Origin: Methanolobus sp.
GTDB taxonomy: Archaea > Halobacteriota > Methanosarcinia > Methanosarcinales > Methanosarcinaceae
Reading direction: 5' to 3'
DNA: 64,000 nt
Assembly (NCBI GenBank): GCA_029762595.1
Contig: JARVGJ010000001.1
Location: 228,081-292,080 of the forward strand
This document shows positions 8,157 through 17,979 of the stretch, piece after piece; positions within the stretch are counted from its first letter, which is position 1; the number at the start of each line of letters is the position of its first letter. Below the pieces are notes generated by a model. The model was given only the letters and a program-made list of their open reading frames with translations, was not told the origin of the DNA and did no database searches. Both the position numbers and the translations under genes were made by a program.

Positions 8157-10821
8157 CCAGTTCAGCAAACTGGAAAGTTCAGAGACAGGCATCTCCGAAC
8201 AGGAAGCGTATGATAGATTGCAAAAGTATGGGAAGAACAAACTCGAGGAGAAAGAAAAAACCACAGCACTTAAGGTATTTGCCGGGCAGTTCGTTAACCT
8301 CATAGTATGGGTACTCATGGCTGCTGCCGGAATATCCCTGTTCATCGGGGAGATCATCGATTTTGTGGTCATAATGTTCACTGTGGCTGTTGTAATTATA
8401 CTTGGATTCTTTCAGGAATACAGGGCTGAAAAAGCAATGGAAGCGCTCATGAATATAGTCCAGCCTCAGACTACGGTCCTAAGGGATGGTAAAATGCGCA
8501 AGGTACTTACAGAAGACATAGTACCTGGTGATGTGCTAGTCCTTGAAACCGGAGATAAGGTCCCTGCAGATGGGGTCCTGTTTGGGTCCGTTGCACTCAA
8601 AATAGATGAGTCCGCCCTGACAGGGGAAAGTGTTCCGGTAGAAAAGAATGAAAACGATAAGATCTATGCAGGGACCCAGCTGGTACATGGTAAATGCAAC
8701 ACATTTGTTACAGAAACAGGAATGAATACCAGGATAGGGCAGATAGCCAGTCTCATACAGACAAAAGATGAGAATACGCCCCTGCAGAATAAGATCAGAA
8801 AATTATCCCTGACACTTGCCATGCTTGCAATAATGGCCTCTGCACTGACCTTTTTGATCGGCCTTTCAATTGGTGCGCCTTTTGCTGACATGCTGATAAT
8901 ATCACTTGCTCTTGCCGTTGCAGCCATTCCGGAAGGACTGCCACTTACGCTTACAATAACCCTTGCCTACGGTATGAAAAAAATGGCAGGCCATAATGCC
9001 ATAATAAGGAAGATGCTTGCTGTTGAGGCACTGGGATCAACAACTGTGATATGCACTGACAAGACAGGCACTCTCACCCGAAACGAGATGACCGTGGAAA
9101 GAATATTTGTCAGTGATGATGTCCTGGAATTGAAAGGGACCGGCTACGAGCCAAAAGGAGAGATCCTGAAAAAAGGAAATACTTTTGATCTGAGCGAAGA
9201 ACCTACAACAAAAAAACTGCTCAAAGGCATTGCTTTGTGCAATAATTCCTCGATTGAGAAACGACATGATAAGTGGGAGGTTGTGGGAGATCCCACAGAG
9301 ATAGCACTAACAGTTGCTGCTGCAAAAGCGGATCTCTGGAAAGACGACCTGGAGAAAGGATACCAAATGCTCGAAGAGATCGTTTTCACCTCCGAAAGGA
9401 AGATCATGACAACCATCCACAAAACACCAGGAGGAACAGTCTCGTTTACAAAAGGTGCTCCTGAATTTATCCTTCCTGATTGCAGCAAGATAGAGAAAAA
9501 TGGAATATCCCAAGCTATCACAGAGCATGAAATGGAGATGATACTTGAAAAGAACCTGGAGTTTGCAGGTTCTGCATATCGTGTACTTGCTGTTGCCTGT
9601 AAGGAAAATATTGTTGAAAAAACGAACCTGAACGCTGAAAAGGAGATGACATTCCTCGGGCTTGTAGCTATGATAGACCCACCCAGGGAGGAAGTAAAGG
9701 AGGCGGTGACAATATGCAAAGATGCAGGCATCCAGGTAATAATGATAACCGGAGATAACCAGGAGACAGCAAAAGCTATCGCCAGAGACATAGGACTCTT
9801 TGACAACGGCCAGGGGTGTGGAACCTATAAGGATGATAAACTGCAGCACATAGCACAAGACTGTGCTGTTACAGGGGATGAACTTAATGAACTTGATGAA
9901 GAGGAATTCTCAACTATTGTGGAAAATATACATGTGTATGCCAGGACCATGCCTGAACAAAAGCTCAGGATAGTGCAGGCCCTTCAGAAAAAAGGGCATA
10001 TCGTAGCTATGACAGGAGATGGCGTAAATGATGCCCCTGCACTTAAAAAGGCCAATATCGGCATTGCTATGGGAATAAAGGGCACAGATGTTGCAAAAGA
10101 GTCCAGTGTAATGATACTCCAGGATGATAATTTTGCCACCATTGTTGAAGCTGTGAAAGAGGGGAGAGCTATATACGACAATATAGAGAAGTTCATAACA
10201 TACCTTATATCAAGGAACTTCATGCTGATAATTCTCATTATGGCAGGCATCGGTCTGCTTGGGTTTGACCTTATACCACTGCTTGCACTGCAGATACTTT
10301 TCATAAATATGTTTAATGAAATAATGCCTGCTATATCACTTGGACTTGACCCTGCAGCTGATGGCATCATGAAAAAACCACCAAGAGAGCCTGAAGATAA
10401 TTTCCTGAAAAAGAGAAATCTTACAATGGTCATTAGCCTGGCACTCATTATGGGAATAGCAGCTTTTTTGGTCTTTGCACTCAGCCGACCCTCAGAAGAT
10501 GTGGTCATGGCACGGACACTTGTATTTGCAACGGTGGTCAGTATGATACTTTTCATTCCTCTTGCATTCAGATCACTTGAACGCTCTGTCTTCAGCATAG
10601 GTATTTTCAGCAACAAACTGATGATCGCAGGTGTTGTAGCTACCTTTTTAGCCACCATGTCGGTTATGTATATCCCTTACCTGAACAAAGTATTCGGATT
10701 ACTGCCACTATCTTCCAGGGAATGGATAGTTCCAATGAGTGTTGCTTTCATTACATTCCTCATGGCCGAAGGTCTGAAATATTTGATGAACAGGTATACT
10801 AAAGTACCATATTCCTACTGA
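8128..10821 (+). CDS. P-type cation-transporting ATPase (Ca2+/PMR1-like)
   Basis: ICTDKTGTLTRNEMTV phosphorylation motif, TGESVPV, MTGDGVNDAPALKKANIGIAMG. Start taken at GTG 8128; ATG 8146 is an alternative. Confidence 0.93.
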   Translation: MTKANTMQNDQFSKLESSETGISEQEAYDRLQKYGKNKLEEKEKTTALKVFAGQFVNLIVWVLMAAAGISLFIGEIIDFVVIMFTVAVVIILGFFQEYRAEKAMEALMNIVQPQTTVLRDGKMRKVLTEDIVPGDVLVLETGDKVPADGVLFGSVALKIDESALTGESVPVEKNENDKIYAGTQLVHGKCNTFVTETGMNTRIGQIASLIQTKDENTPLQNKIRKLSLTLAMLAIMASALTFLIGLSIGAPFADMLIISLALAVAAIPEGLPLTLTITLAYGMKKMAGHNAIIRKMLAVEALGSTTVICTDKTGTLTRNEMTVERIFVSDDVLELKGTGYEPKGEILKKGNTFDLSEEPTTKKLLKGIALCNNSSIEKRHDKWEVVGDPTEIALTVAAAKADLWKDDLEKGYQMLEEIVFTSERKIMTTIHKTPGGTVSFTKGAPEFILPDCSKIEKNGISQAITEHEMEMILEKNLEFAGSAYRVLAVACKENIVEKTNLNAEKEMTFLGLVAMIDPPREEVKEAVTICKDAGIQVIMITGDNQETAKAIARDIGLFDNGQGCGTYKDDKLQHIAQDCAVTGDELNELDEEEFSTIVENIHVYARTMPEQKLRIVQALQKKGHIVAMTGDGVNDAPALKKANIGIAMGIKGTDVAKESSVMILQDDNFATIVEAVKEGRAIYDNIEKFITYLISRNFMLIILIMAGIGLLGFDLIPLLALQILFINMFNEIMPAISLGLDPAADGIMKKPPREPEDNFLKKRNLTMVISLALIMGIAAFLVFALSRPSEDVVMARTLVFATVVSMILFIPLAFRSLERSVFSIGIFSNKLMIAGVVATFLATMSVMYIPYLNKVFGLLPLSSREWIVPMSVAFITFLMAEGLKYLMNRYTKVPYSY

Positions 10822-10832
10822 AGGGAAATACA

Positions 10833-10951
10833 TGTAACGTGCAATTGCTCAAAGAATAGCCTCTGAGGCATATGCGGTCATATGATAGTGACTATTCTTT
10901 GCCCTTCACTGAAAATAGTTGAACCCGGGACATTAGCCATTGAACGTTACA
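10833..10951. promoter_or_regulatory. Nested inverted repeats between the P-type ATPase and ArsR genes
   Basis: Outer 13-bp stem with one mismatch (tgtaacgtgcaat 10833-10845 / attgaacgttaca 10939-10951) enclosing inner 10-bp perfect stem (caaagaatag 10850-10859 / ctattctttg 10892-10901). Confidence 0.55.
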
Positions 10952-11350
10952 TTGCAAAACCTATTAAATCATTCAAACATAATTATCCAGCAGATGACAA
11001 TGCAGGAGACAAACTCAGAACAGGAACCTTACATACTTCCTGATACAACATCCATAAAAGTCCATGAAGCTATGAAGGAAAATGTGGACAACATGGTATC
11101 GATCTTTAAATTACTGTCAGATCCTGTGAGGATACGCATACTCAAGGCCCTCCAGATCAGTGATCTGTGCGTCTGTGTGCTGGTAGAGATCACAGACTAC
11201 AAACATTCTGCACTATCCTACCATCTTAAGTTGCTCAAGGATGCTGAACTGGTGGATTCAAGAAGGGACAGGAATTTCCAGATATACTACCTCACAGAAA
11301 TGGGAAAGAGGATGTTGAGGACAATAGAATCCTCATTTAAAAAAGTATAA
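10940..11350 (+). CDS. ArsR-family winged-helix transcriptional regulator
   Basis: LLSDPVRIRILKALQISDLCVCVLVEITDYKHSALSYHLKLLKDAELVDSRRDRNFQIYYLT; true start may be ATG 10995. Confidence 0.88.
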   Translation: MNVTLQNLLNHSNIIIQQMTMQETNSEQEPYILPDTTSIKVHEAMKENVDNMVSIFKLLSDPVRIRILKALQISDLCVCVLVEITDYKHSALSYHLKLLKDAELVDSRRDRNFQIYYLTEMGKRMLRTIESSFKKV

Positions 11351-11369
11351 ACTAAAGCTTAAAAAAATA

Positions 11370-11792
11370 TCATGTTTTCTCTGCAGGAAGAGCCGTATTT
11401 AGCTTGACATAATTAACACCTTTAAGTGCCATTGTTCTTTCAGCAACGGCTTTTACCTCTTCACCCTCACCATCAAGTATGATCACTTCAAGACAATTAT
11501 CATGGTCAAGATGGATGTGGACGGAAGACTTAATAATGTGAGAGTAATCATGCTGTATCTCGGTAAGGGCACTTGAAAGGCCGCGCTTTGTATGATCATA
11601 TATCAAAGTAATAGTGCCTACTCGCCTGCCTTTTACATCACTCATCCATTCATAATGGGTAATATAGTTCCTGATCGCATCCCTTATTCCCTCTGAACGG
11701 GAAGAATAGCCCCTCTGCTCGATTATAGTGTCAAATTTAGTCAGAAGGTTTTCGGGAAGCGATACTCCAATACGCATAAGTTCCTGTTCCAT
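11370..11792 (-). CDS. nikR: Nickel-responsive regulator NikR (ribbon-helix-helix + ACT-like domain)
   Basis: [38 protein letters not shown] and Ni-site [17 protein letters not shown]. Confidence 0.93.
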   Translation of the reverse strand: MEQELMRIGVSLPENLLTKFDTIIEQRGYSSRSEGIRDAIRNYITHYEWMSDVKGRRVGTITLIYDHTKRGLSSALTEIQHDYSHIIKSSVHIHLDHDNCLEVIILDGEGEEVKAVAERTMALKGVNYVKLNTALPAEKT

Positions 11793-11937
11793 ATGATTCA
11801 CCTATATCAATCACTATTATAATAACATATAGTATGCATTACTGACCTGCTGATAATACATAAATTAAGACATTAATAATTATAGAACATCTTATATAAA
11901 GGATGGCAACCTATGCCCACTAAAAAGGAAGATATAG

Positions 11938-12651
11938 ATGAAAAAGGAAATATTATACTCTGGAAAAGCAAAGACAATATACAAAACCCAGAACCCGAAG
12001 AAACTCATATCCGAGTTCAGGGATAGCCTTACTGCATTTGATGGAAAAAAGAAGAGTGAGGCTAAGAACAAGGGATATTTCAATGCCCAGATATCAAAAA
12101 AACTCTTTGAGATGCTTGAAGAAGAAGGCATTCCCACACATTACCTGGAAATGGTATCTGGTAATGAGATGCTTGTCCATGCAGTAGAGATAATACCAAT
12201 CGAGGTCATTCCCCGTAATATTGCCGCTGGCTCCATCACACGCAAATATCCTATTGAAGAAGGGACTGTTTTTAAGATACCGGTGATCGTACTTGATTAC
12301 AAAAGTGATGAATATGCAGACCCCATGATGAATGAGGATATTGCTGTTGCCATGGGTATTGCCACTTATGAGGAAATAGCACAGATACGTGCAATGGCCC
12401 TGAAGATCAATGGGATCCTTGTGAAATACCTGGATGATAAAGGCTTCATGCTACCTGATTTCAAACTTGAGTTTGGAAGGATGGGAGATAAGATCGTTGT
12501 GGCAGATGAGATCTCCTGTGACACATGCCGCCTCTGGGACAAGAATACAGGCCAGTCAATGGACAAGGACATATTCCGCTTTGACAAAGGAGACCTGTCC
12601 AAGGCATATGAAGAAGTTGCAAAGCGTATTGTGCCAGAAATATTTGAATAA
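11938..12651 (+). CDS. purC: Phosphoribosylaminoimidazole-succinocarboxamide synthase
   Basis: [61 protein letters not shown]. Confidence 0.97.
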   Translation: MKKEILYSGKAKTIYKTQNPKKLISEFRDSLTAFDGKKKSEAKNKGYFNAQISKKLFEMLEEEGIPTHYLEMVSGNEMLVHAVEIIPIEVIPRNIAAGSITRKYPIEEGTVFKIPVIVLDYKSDEYADPMMNEDIAVAMGIATYEEIAQIRAMALKINGILVKYLDDKGFMLPDFKLEFGRMGDKIVVADEISCDTCRLWDKNTGQSMDKDIFRFDKGDLSKAYEEVAKRIVPEIFE

Positions 12652-12685
12652 GAGTTAATGCATTTAGTCGTTATGATGGGATATT

Positions 12686-14134
12686 ATGAACGATTATGAT
12701 GTGATAGTTGTGGGTGCAGGTATAAGCGGACTTTTGTCCGCACTCGCCCTTTCAAAACATGGAAACAAAGTACTGGTGCTTGAAAAAAGTAAATTCGTAG
12801 GTGGCAACTGCAATAGCTACATGGTTGATGGTTTCCAGGTAGATACAGGTGCCCATGCCATTACACACCTTCAAGTGGGTCCCCTTAGAAGGCTGATGGA
12901 CAATTATTTTGATTATGCACCTGTCTTTGAGGACTACGGGAATTACTATGTCAGGACTGAGAATAATTTTCAGAAAGTGCCTTCAAATATCAAGGAGTTT
13001 GTAACATTTGATATCCTCCCGCGCAAGGACAGGATCCTTATAACACAGGCAATAACAAAGGCACTCACGCTTTCAACGTTTGGTACCGACCTGTCCAAAC
13101 AATCAGTATATGAATTCATGCAGGGTAACCTTTCAAAGGATACGTACGCCTTCATAGATACAATATGCCACTTCCTTTCTGGCAAGGATATGAAACAGAC
13201 ATCTGCACAGAGGATACTTGCTGGAAGCAGCTTTGTACGTGACAGTGTACCTGAAGAACAGCTTGAAACCATAATCAAGGAAAATGAAAAAATAGCAGTG
13301 GAAACATTACCAAGGACAATACTCCCTCCAAACATGCATGCTTCTTTGCAGACAAGGCTTAATCGGGTATCCAATCCCTTCACATCACTGGGACGGCTTG
13401 CAACGAATAAGGTGGCATATTCACAAGGATATCCGCGGAAAGGATTGAAGGGACTACTGAATGCAGTCCTTTTCTCACTTCCAAATACCGTGGAGATCAA
13501 AACAGGTTGTGAAGTAAAGAAAATACTCACTGACAAAGGCAGAGTTACCGGTGTGCAGGCCGATGAAGTATATAATGCCGCAAAGGTCATATATACAGGA
13601 TTTGTAACTGAGCTCCCATCTATGATAGAGACACTCCCTGAATCCTATGTACAGGAACTGAAAGGTGTTGTTCACACCAAGAGCCTTACAGTATGGACAG
13701 GACTGGATTCTGTGATGAAGGAGTTCAATTATATCGGCTCAGAGATATGGTTCAAGGATGCCCCCTATTGGGCAATGCCCATAAGTAACTATGATGCATC
13801 CCTTGCACCCAAGGGCAAACAACTTGTAGGCTTCTCCTTCATAATTGACAGCGAAAAGAGTGAAGAACAACAGATCAATAAAGCATACGAGACCATATAT
13901 AATGCAGTCCCTGCGATCGAGGACCACATAGAGATGAAACATAACCAGATCACGGTCCCTGAGAAAGCTGCAGTGACAATAGATGGTTATTTTGCCGATG
14001 TGAGAACACCCATAAAAGGACTCTACGCGGCAGGAACGGATACGGACCGTAGAAGTATGGGGATTACCCGTGCTGCTTATTCGATCGTTGAATTACTTAA
14101 GAAAATGAACGAAGACGGATGTCTATATAAATGA
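12686..14134 (+). CDS. Phytoene desaturase/CrtI-like FAD-dependent oxidoreductase
   Basis: N-terminal DVIVVGAGISGLLSALALSKHGNKVLVLEK dinucleotide fold; C-terminal IKGLYAAGTDTDRRSMGITRAAYSI. Confidence 0.85.
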   Translation: MNDYDVIVVGAGISGLLSALALSKHGNKVLVLEKSKFVGGNCNSYMVDGFQVDTGAHAITHLQVGPLRRLMDNYFDYAPVFEDYGNYYVRTENNFQKVPSNIKEFVTFDILPRKDRILITQAITKALTLSTFGTDLSKQSVYEFMQGNLSKDTYAFIDTICHFLSGKDMKQTSAQRILAGSSFVRDSVPEEQLETIIKENEKIAVETLPRTILPPNMHASLQTRLNRVSNPFTSLGRLATNKVAYSQGYPRKGLKGLLNAVLFSLPNTVEIKTGCEVKKILTDKGRVTGVQADEVYNAAKVIYTGFVTELPSMIETLPESYVQELKGVVHTKSLTVWTGLDSVMKEFNYIGSEIWFKDAPYWAMPISNYDASLAPKGKQLVGFSFIIDSEKSEEQQINKAYETIYNAVPAIEDHIEMKHNQITVPEKAAVTIDGYFADVRTPIKGLYAAGTDTDRRSMGITRAAYSIVELLKKMNEDGCLYK

Positions 14135-14146
14135 TATGAAAAGGTA

Positions 14147-14839
14147 TCACCTTCTCATAATCATTGTCCTTAACCTGTCAGCAGCATGCTCAGACTTGTC
14201 TGCGATATCGCCTATACCCCTTACCAGGCGTGCCAGGTGATACACCCCAACTGCACCAATCCTAGCCTCATTCCTGAATATCTGCCTGACAAGGTTCTTT
14301 TCAATCATATCGACCTGATGTTCCATTTCCTCTACTTTCACAACAAGATCAAGGGTATCTTCAACGTCCCTTTTACTGAAAGATGTTTCCAGCAATTCCC
14401 CAAGGGTTGAAACAAGTACCTCATACATTTCCACGGTTTCAAGGGTCTTTGATATGAGTTCCCTGAACCCTTCCCGTATTTCATCAGGAGCTTCGAACTT
14501 CCTGACAGTAAGCCAGAATGCCACCTCCTGTGCATCGTCAGATATCGAGTCCTGGGGCTTGAGAAAGTTAAGAAGGTCATTGGAATGCACTGGAAGCATG
14601 ATCGATGAGGAAAGCTCTGATCGGATGGTCTGTTTTATGACATCTGCCTCATGTTCGATCACATCGATCTCACGGCTTAAGGCTTCTACTTTCTCCATGT
14701 CACCATTGCAAAATGCAAAAAGGGATTCACTAAGCTTCCTTACACAGTCCCCTCCTTTGTTGGCATGCATTACAAGTGGTTTGAAAGGAGAGCTTGCAAA
14801 TATGTTCAATACAGAACGGATATAATCTTTTTTAATCAT
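14147..14839 (-). CDS. DUF47/PhoU-like phosphate transport accessory protein
   Basis: Internal start [28 protein letters not shown]; adjacent to PiT permease with 4-nt overlap. Confidence 0.88.
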   Translation of the reverse strand: MIKKDYIRSVLNIFASSPFKPLVMHANKGGDCVRKLSESLFAFCNGDMEKVEALSREIDVIEHEADVIKQTIRSELSSSIMLPVHSNDLLNFLKPQDSISDDAQEVAFWLTVRKFEAPDEIREGFRELISKTLETVEMYEVLVSTLGELLETSFSKRDVEDTLDLVVKVEEMEHQVDMIEKNLVRQIFRNEARIGAVGVYHLARLVRGIGDIADKSEHAADRLRTMIMRR

Positions 14840-15873
14840 AGTCCAACTCCCAGCAATCCTGCAAATATGATCGCAGATGTAAAGGCAGCCACTGGCACAG
14901 TGACCACCCATGACAAAAATATCTTCCAGATAATACTTAGATCAACCGCTGCAAGACCACCTGCAAGACCCACACCTATTACTGAGCCCACAAGTGTGTG
15001 AGTAGTTGATATCGGCAGGGAAATATAACTATGCAAAACCACAACAGTAGCTGTGGCAAATTCTGCAGAAAAGCCTCTTGTGGGTGTCAGCTCGGTAATA
15101 CGTGTACCAATGGTCTCTATCACGCGATACCCCCATGTGGCAAGTCCAATGACCATTCCAAGACCTCCCATGACCATCACCCAAAGAGGAATGGTAACAC
15201 CTGCCATATCAAGCGCATGTAGTCCTGCATAGAGAGGACCTACTGCATTTGCCACATCATTGGACCCATGTGCAAAGGCAATAAAACATGCAGTCATTAT
15301 CTGAAGGATGACAAACTTCTTCTCTATATTGTATGGGTCACCTGCTCTTTGGAGAATGAAATACCTGATAATGGAAAATATAACATAAGCGATCACTGCT
15401 CCCAGGACCGGGGATATTATCCAGCTTCCTGCGATCTTGATAAGAACTCCCCATTGTATATCTTCAAAGCCGATTATTCCCCTGTATGCGGCCATCAGAC
15501 CAAAACCAAGCACCGCACCAACTATGGAATGGGTAGTCGATACAGGAAGATTATAGAATGTGGCAAGGGTTATCCAAAAACCTGCGGCAAGAATAGCTGC
15601 AAGCATTCCCAATGCCACAAGATGTGGATCAACGAGATTTATAGAATCCACAGGGACAATACCTTTGGCAATGGTGGATGTAACCCTGCTTCCCAAAACT
15701 ACAGCACCTACAAACTCAAAAACTGCTGCAATGATAATAACCTGTTTGATAGACAGAGCACCACTGCCCACTGACGTTCCCATGGCATTTGCCAGGTCAT
15801 TGGCACCTATGTTCCATGCCATGTACAGACCTGCTATAACCAGTAACAATACAAGAGGATCAAAAAGAATCAT
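14836..15873 (-). CDS. PiT-family inorganic phosphate transporter
   Basis: [20 protein letters not shown] and [15 protein letters not shown] signatures; [23 protein letters not shown]. Confidence 0.95.
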   Translation of the reverse strand: MILFDPLVLLLVIAGLYMAWNIGANDLANAMGTSVGSGALSIKQVIIIAAVFEFVGAVVLGSRVTSTIAKGIVPVDSINLVDPHLVALGMLAAILAAGFWITLATFYNLPVSTTHSIVGAVLGFGLMAAYRGIIGFEDIQWGVLIKIAGSWIISPVLGAVIAYVIFSIIRYFILQRAGDPYNIEKKFVILQIMTACFIAFAHGSNDVANAVGPLYAGLHALDMAGVTIPLWVMVMGGLGMVIGLATWGYRVIETIGTRITELTPTRGFSAEFATATVVVLHSYISLPISTTHTLVGSVIGVGLAGGLAAVDLSIIWKIFLSWVVTVPVAAFTSAIIFAGLLGVGL

Positions 15874-15987
15874 CGATATTATTCTCCACTATATAGAATT
15901 AGTATGGCAATGGAGAACACGAACATAAACCTAAGTAACATAGAATAAATAGACATACATAGTGATATATATAATATATAGATAGCC

Positions 15988-17211
15988 TTAGAAAAAAGAA
16001 TCAAGTGTCCTCTGGAAGCGGACATCGTGCAACAAAGATGCCTTAGGCATCCAAAGAGATGAAGAAGTCTTTAAACGGGAGGAAATATCTGCAAGTGCCT
16101 GGCTTAAAGATTCAAATCTCATGGGTTCTCTGCTGAAAGCTTCCCTTACGCCCTCCCTGACAACCCATACACCAAGCGGTGCCCAGTATTCAGGCCTTAT
16201 TTCCCTTAGCATGAATACTGTTGCCTGCCTGCGAATGGAACGAAGGTACTCCAGAGCACCCAGACGTGCGGCATAGTATCCGCCTGCAAGGCTGGAATAG
16301 TACTTCTTTCCGCTAAATCCTTCATGATCTGCATCTATCCACGTATTCCCTCCTGACCACACAGTACGTGGCATCCAGACTTCCATCAACTCAAAGGAGA
16401 AAGCACGGGGAATGAGAAGGATCTCAAAGTGATTTCCAAATACACCACCGCTGAACACCATTACTTCATTAAGCTGTTGATAGTCCCTTATCCCTGGAAG
16501 TAGGTCCTTTCCAACCATATCATCAACCGCTGTTATGGACCAGCGGGTTGGGACAAGTTTTCTATCCTGACCTAAAAGTCCAATAGAGAGAAGGCGAGTG
16601 ATGTGTTCTTCAGGGACGTTGCTGTTCCATAGTTCTGAGATTACATCCTTTGCAAGTGCATCTGTGTCATACACCAGGGAATCTACTTTTTTAGGAACTT
16701 TGGGATTTTCAGTGATATCGAACTTTTTAAGGTCACCTGATGGACCCATGGGAGTGAGGACATTGTCGAACTTAAGTTTATTGCTTATAGGCTTATTGAA
16801 CCACGCTTCTGTATCCACAGGCCTTTTTGATAATGCCAGTTCCTGGGATTTCTCTATCAGGGAATTCTCAGGAAAACGTGCATTCTTAACGTTGATACCG
16901 GTATTGGCCCTGACAAGCTGGGAACGGGAAGATATGACATCCTGTATGTTCATTTTAAGTAATGATTTGGGATCTTCAAGCAGAACTGCATCATCACCGC
17001 TAAGCTGAGGAGGGATCATAGGACCTGCTTTTACCTGAGGGTAATTGTACCTCCCCACAAAAACAGACGGGGGTGAGGCTCCGAAAATGGATGTCTCACC
17101 TGATGAAACAGGAATCAAGGATTCAATGGACCTGAACTTTTCCAGTATGGGGCACATTGGCCGCCCACAGAGACCTTTTCCCTTACATCTTACGCACAGA
17201 TTGGGAGTCAC
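15988..17211 (-). CDS. nreA: Archaeal Nre (NreA-type) DNA repair protein
   Basis: N-terminal Cys cluster CVRCKGKGLCGRPMCP, GETSIFGASPPSVFVGRYNYP, C-terminal PIP box QRTLDSFF. Confidence 0.85.
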   Translation of the reverse strand: MTPNLCVRCKGKGLCGRPMCPILEKFRSIESLIPVSSGETSIFGASPPSVFVGRYNYPQVKAGPMIPPQLSGDDAVLLEDPKSLLKMNIQDVISSRSQLVRANTGINVKNARFPENSLIEKSQELALSKRPVDTEAWFNKPISNKLKFDNVLTPMGPSGDLKKFDITENPKVPKKVDSLVYDTDALAKDVISELWNSNVPEEHITRLLSIGLLGQDRKLVPTRWSITAVDDMVGKDLLPGIRDYQQLNEVMVFSGGVFGNHFEILLIPRAFSFELMEVWMPRTVWSGGNTWIDADHEGFSGKKYYSSLAGGYYAARLGALEYLRSIRRQATVFMLREIRPEYWAPLGVWVVREGVREAFSREPMRFESLSQALADISSRLKTSSSLWMPKASLLHDVRFQRTLDSFF

Positions 17212-17570
17212 TTGGGCTCATCGTCCCCACAAAGAATACAATAACCAGAATCAGGTTCATTTTTATTGAGCCAGCCCGAGCGCTGGACGAACTTACAGAC
17301 ATTGCACATGCCTGCAACCTGTTCCTTGGGACTCATTCCTTCAAGCAGGCTGGCAGCAAACCGCTTTATCTCCTGCTGGGCATCTTCAGAAAAATCAATT
17401 TCTGCACCGCGCTTATCGTTCAGATACTGGGATACTGCTGCCCGTGAGAGTTCCAGCACTTCGGCAACTTCCTGCTGACTTTTCCCATGGACTGCAATCA
17501 TACATCTTGCAAGTTCAGCTCGTATAGCAGGAAGTATACGCTGGACCATTACTTCACATGTTGTTTTCAC
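17208..17570 (-). CDS. HTH (XRE-like) transcriptional regulator with C-terminal Cys motif
   Basis: GKSQQEVAEVLELSRAAVSQYLNDKRG helix-turn-helix; CNVCKF...GYCILCG. Stop overlaps nreA start. Confidence 0.8.
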   Translation of the reverse strand: MKTTCEVMVQRILPAIRAELARCMIAVHGKSQQEVAEVLELSRAAVSQYLNDKRGAEIDFSEDAQQEIKRFAASLLEGMSPKEQVAGMCNVCKFVQRSGWLNKNEPDSGYCILCGDDEPK

Positions 17571-17591
17571 AGGAATGACCTCTTTTGGTAT

Positions 17592-17960
17592 TTATTTATT
17601 CTTGTGTATATAATCGTCTACTGCCAGCTTAAGAGCATCAAGAGCAAAGCCCGAGCATCTGTCCTTACCTTCAGGAAGACCACCAAGTGCATCTATAACA
17701 TCTTTATTTGTCAGTGCAAGAGCCTCATCTATTGTCCTGCCCTTTGCCAGTCTTGTGACCATGCTTGACGTTGAGATGGCAACAACACATCCAAAGGTCT
17801 TGAATTTGACATCCTCAAGTACGTTGTCCTTCACCCTGACAGAGATAGTTATAATATCACCGTCAACTGTACTGCCTATTTCACCTACACCATCAGCATC
17901 TTCTATTGTCCCGACATTCTCAGGACTGCTAAATTCTTCTATGACCTTTTTTGAATACAG
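17592..17960 (-). CDS. nifU: NifU/IscU-like Fe-S scaffold (122 aa, proposed CTG start)
   Basis: Frame reads (L/M)YSKKVIEEFSSPENVGTIEDADGVGEIGSTVDGDIITISVRVKDNVLEDVKFKTFGCVVAISTSSMV...GGLPEGKDRCSGFALDALKLAVDDYIHKNK; GGAGG 7 nt upstream of CTG; no ATG/GTG/TTG between the upstream stop and the conserved N-terminus. Confidence 0.85.
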   Translation of the reverse strand: MYSKKVIEEFSSPENVGTIEDADGVGEIGSTVDGDIITISVRVKDNVLEDVKFKTFGCVVAISTSSMVTRLAKGRTIDEALALTNKDVIDALGGLPEGKDRCSGFALDALKLAVDDYIHKNK

Positions 17961-17979
17961 ACCAATTCCTCCTATGTAG

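Noticed and set aside
9144-9806. 220-aa minus-strand ORF (and similar long antisense ORFs at 9984-10658, 12970-13590, 23653-24186)
   Set aside because: Antisense shadows of strongly supported genes; Ser/Ile-rich composition typical of reverse-frame reads.
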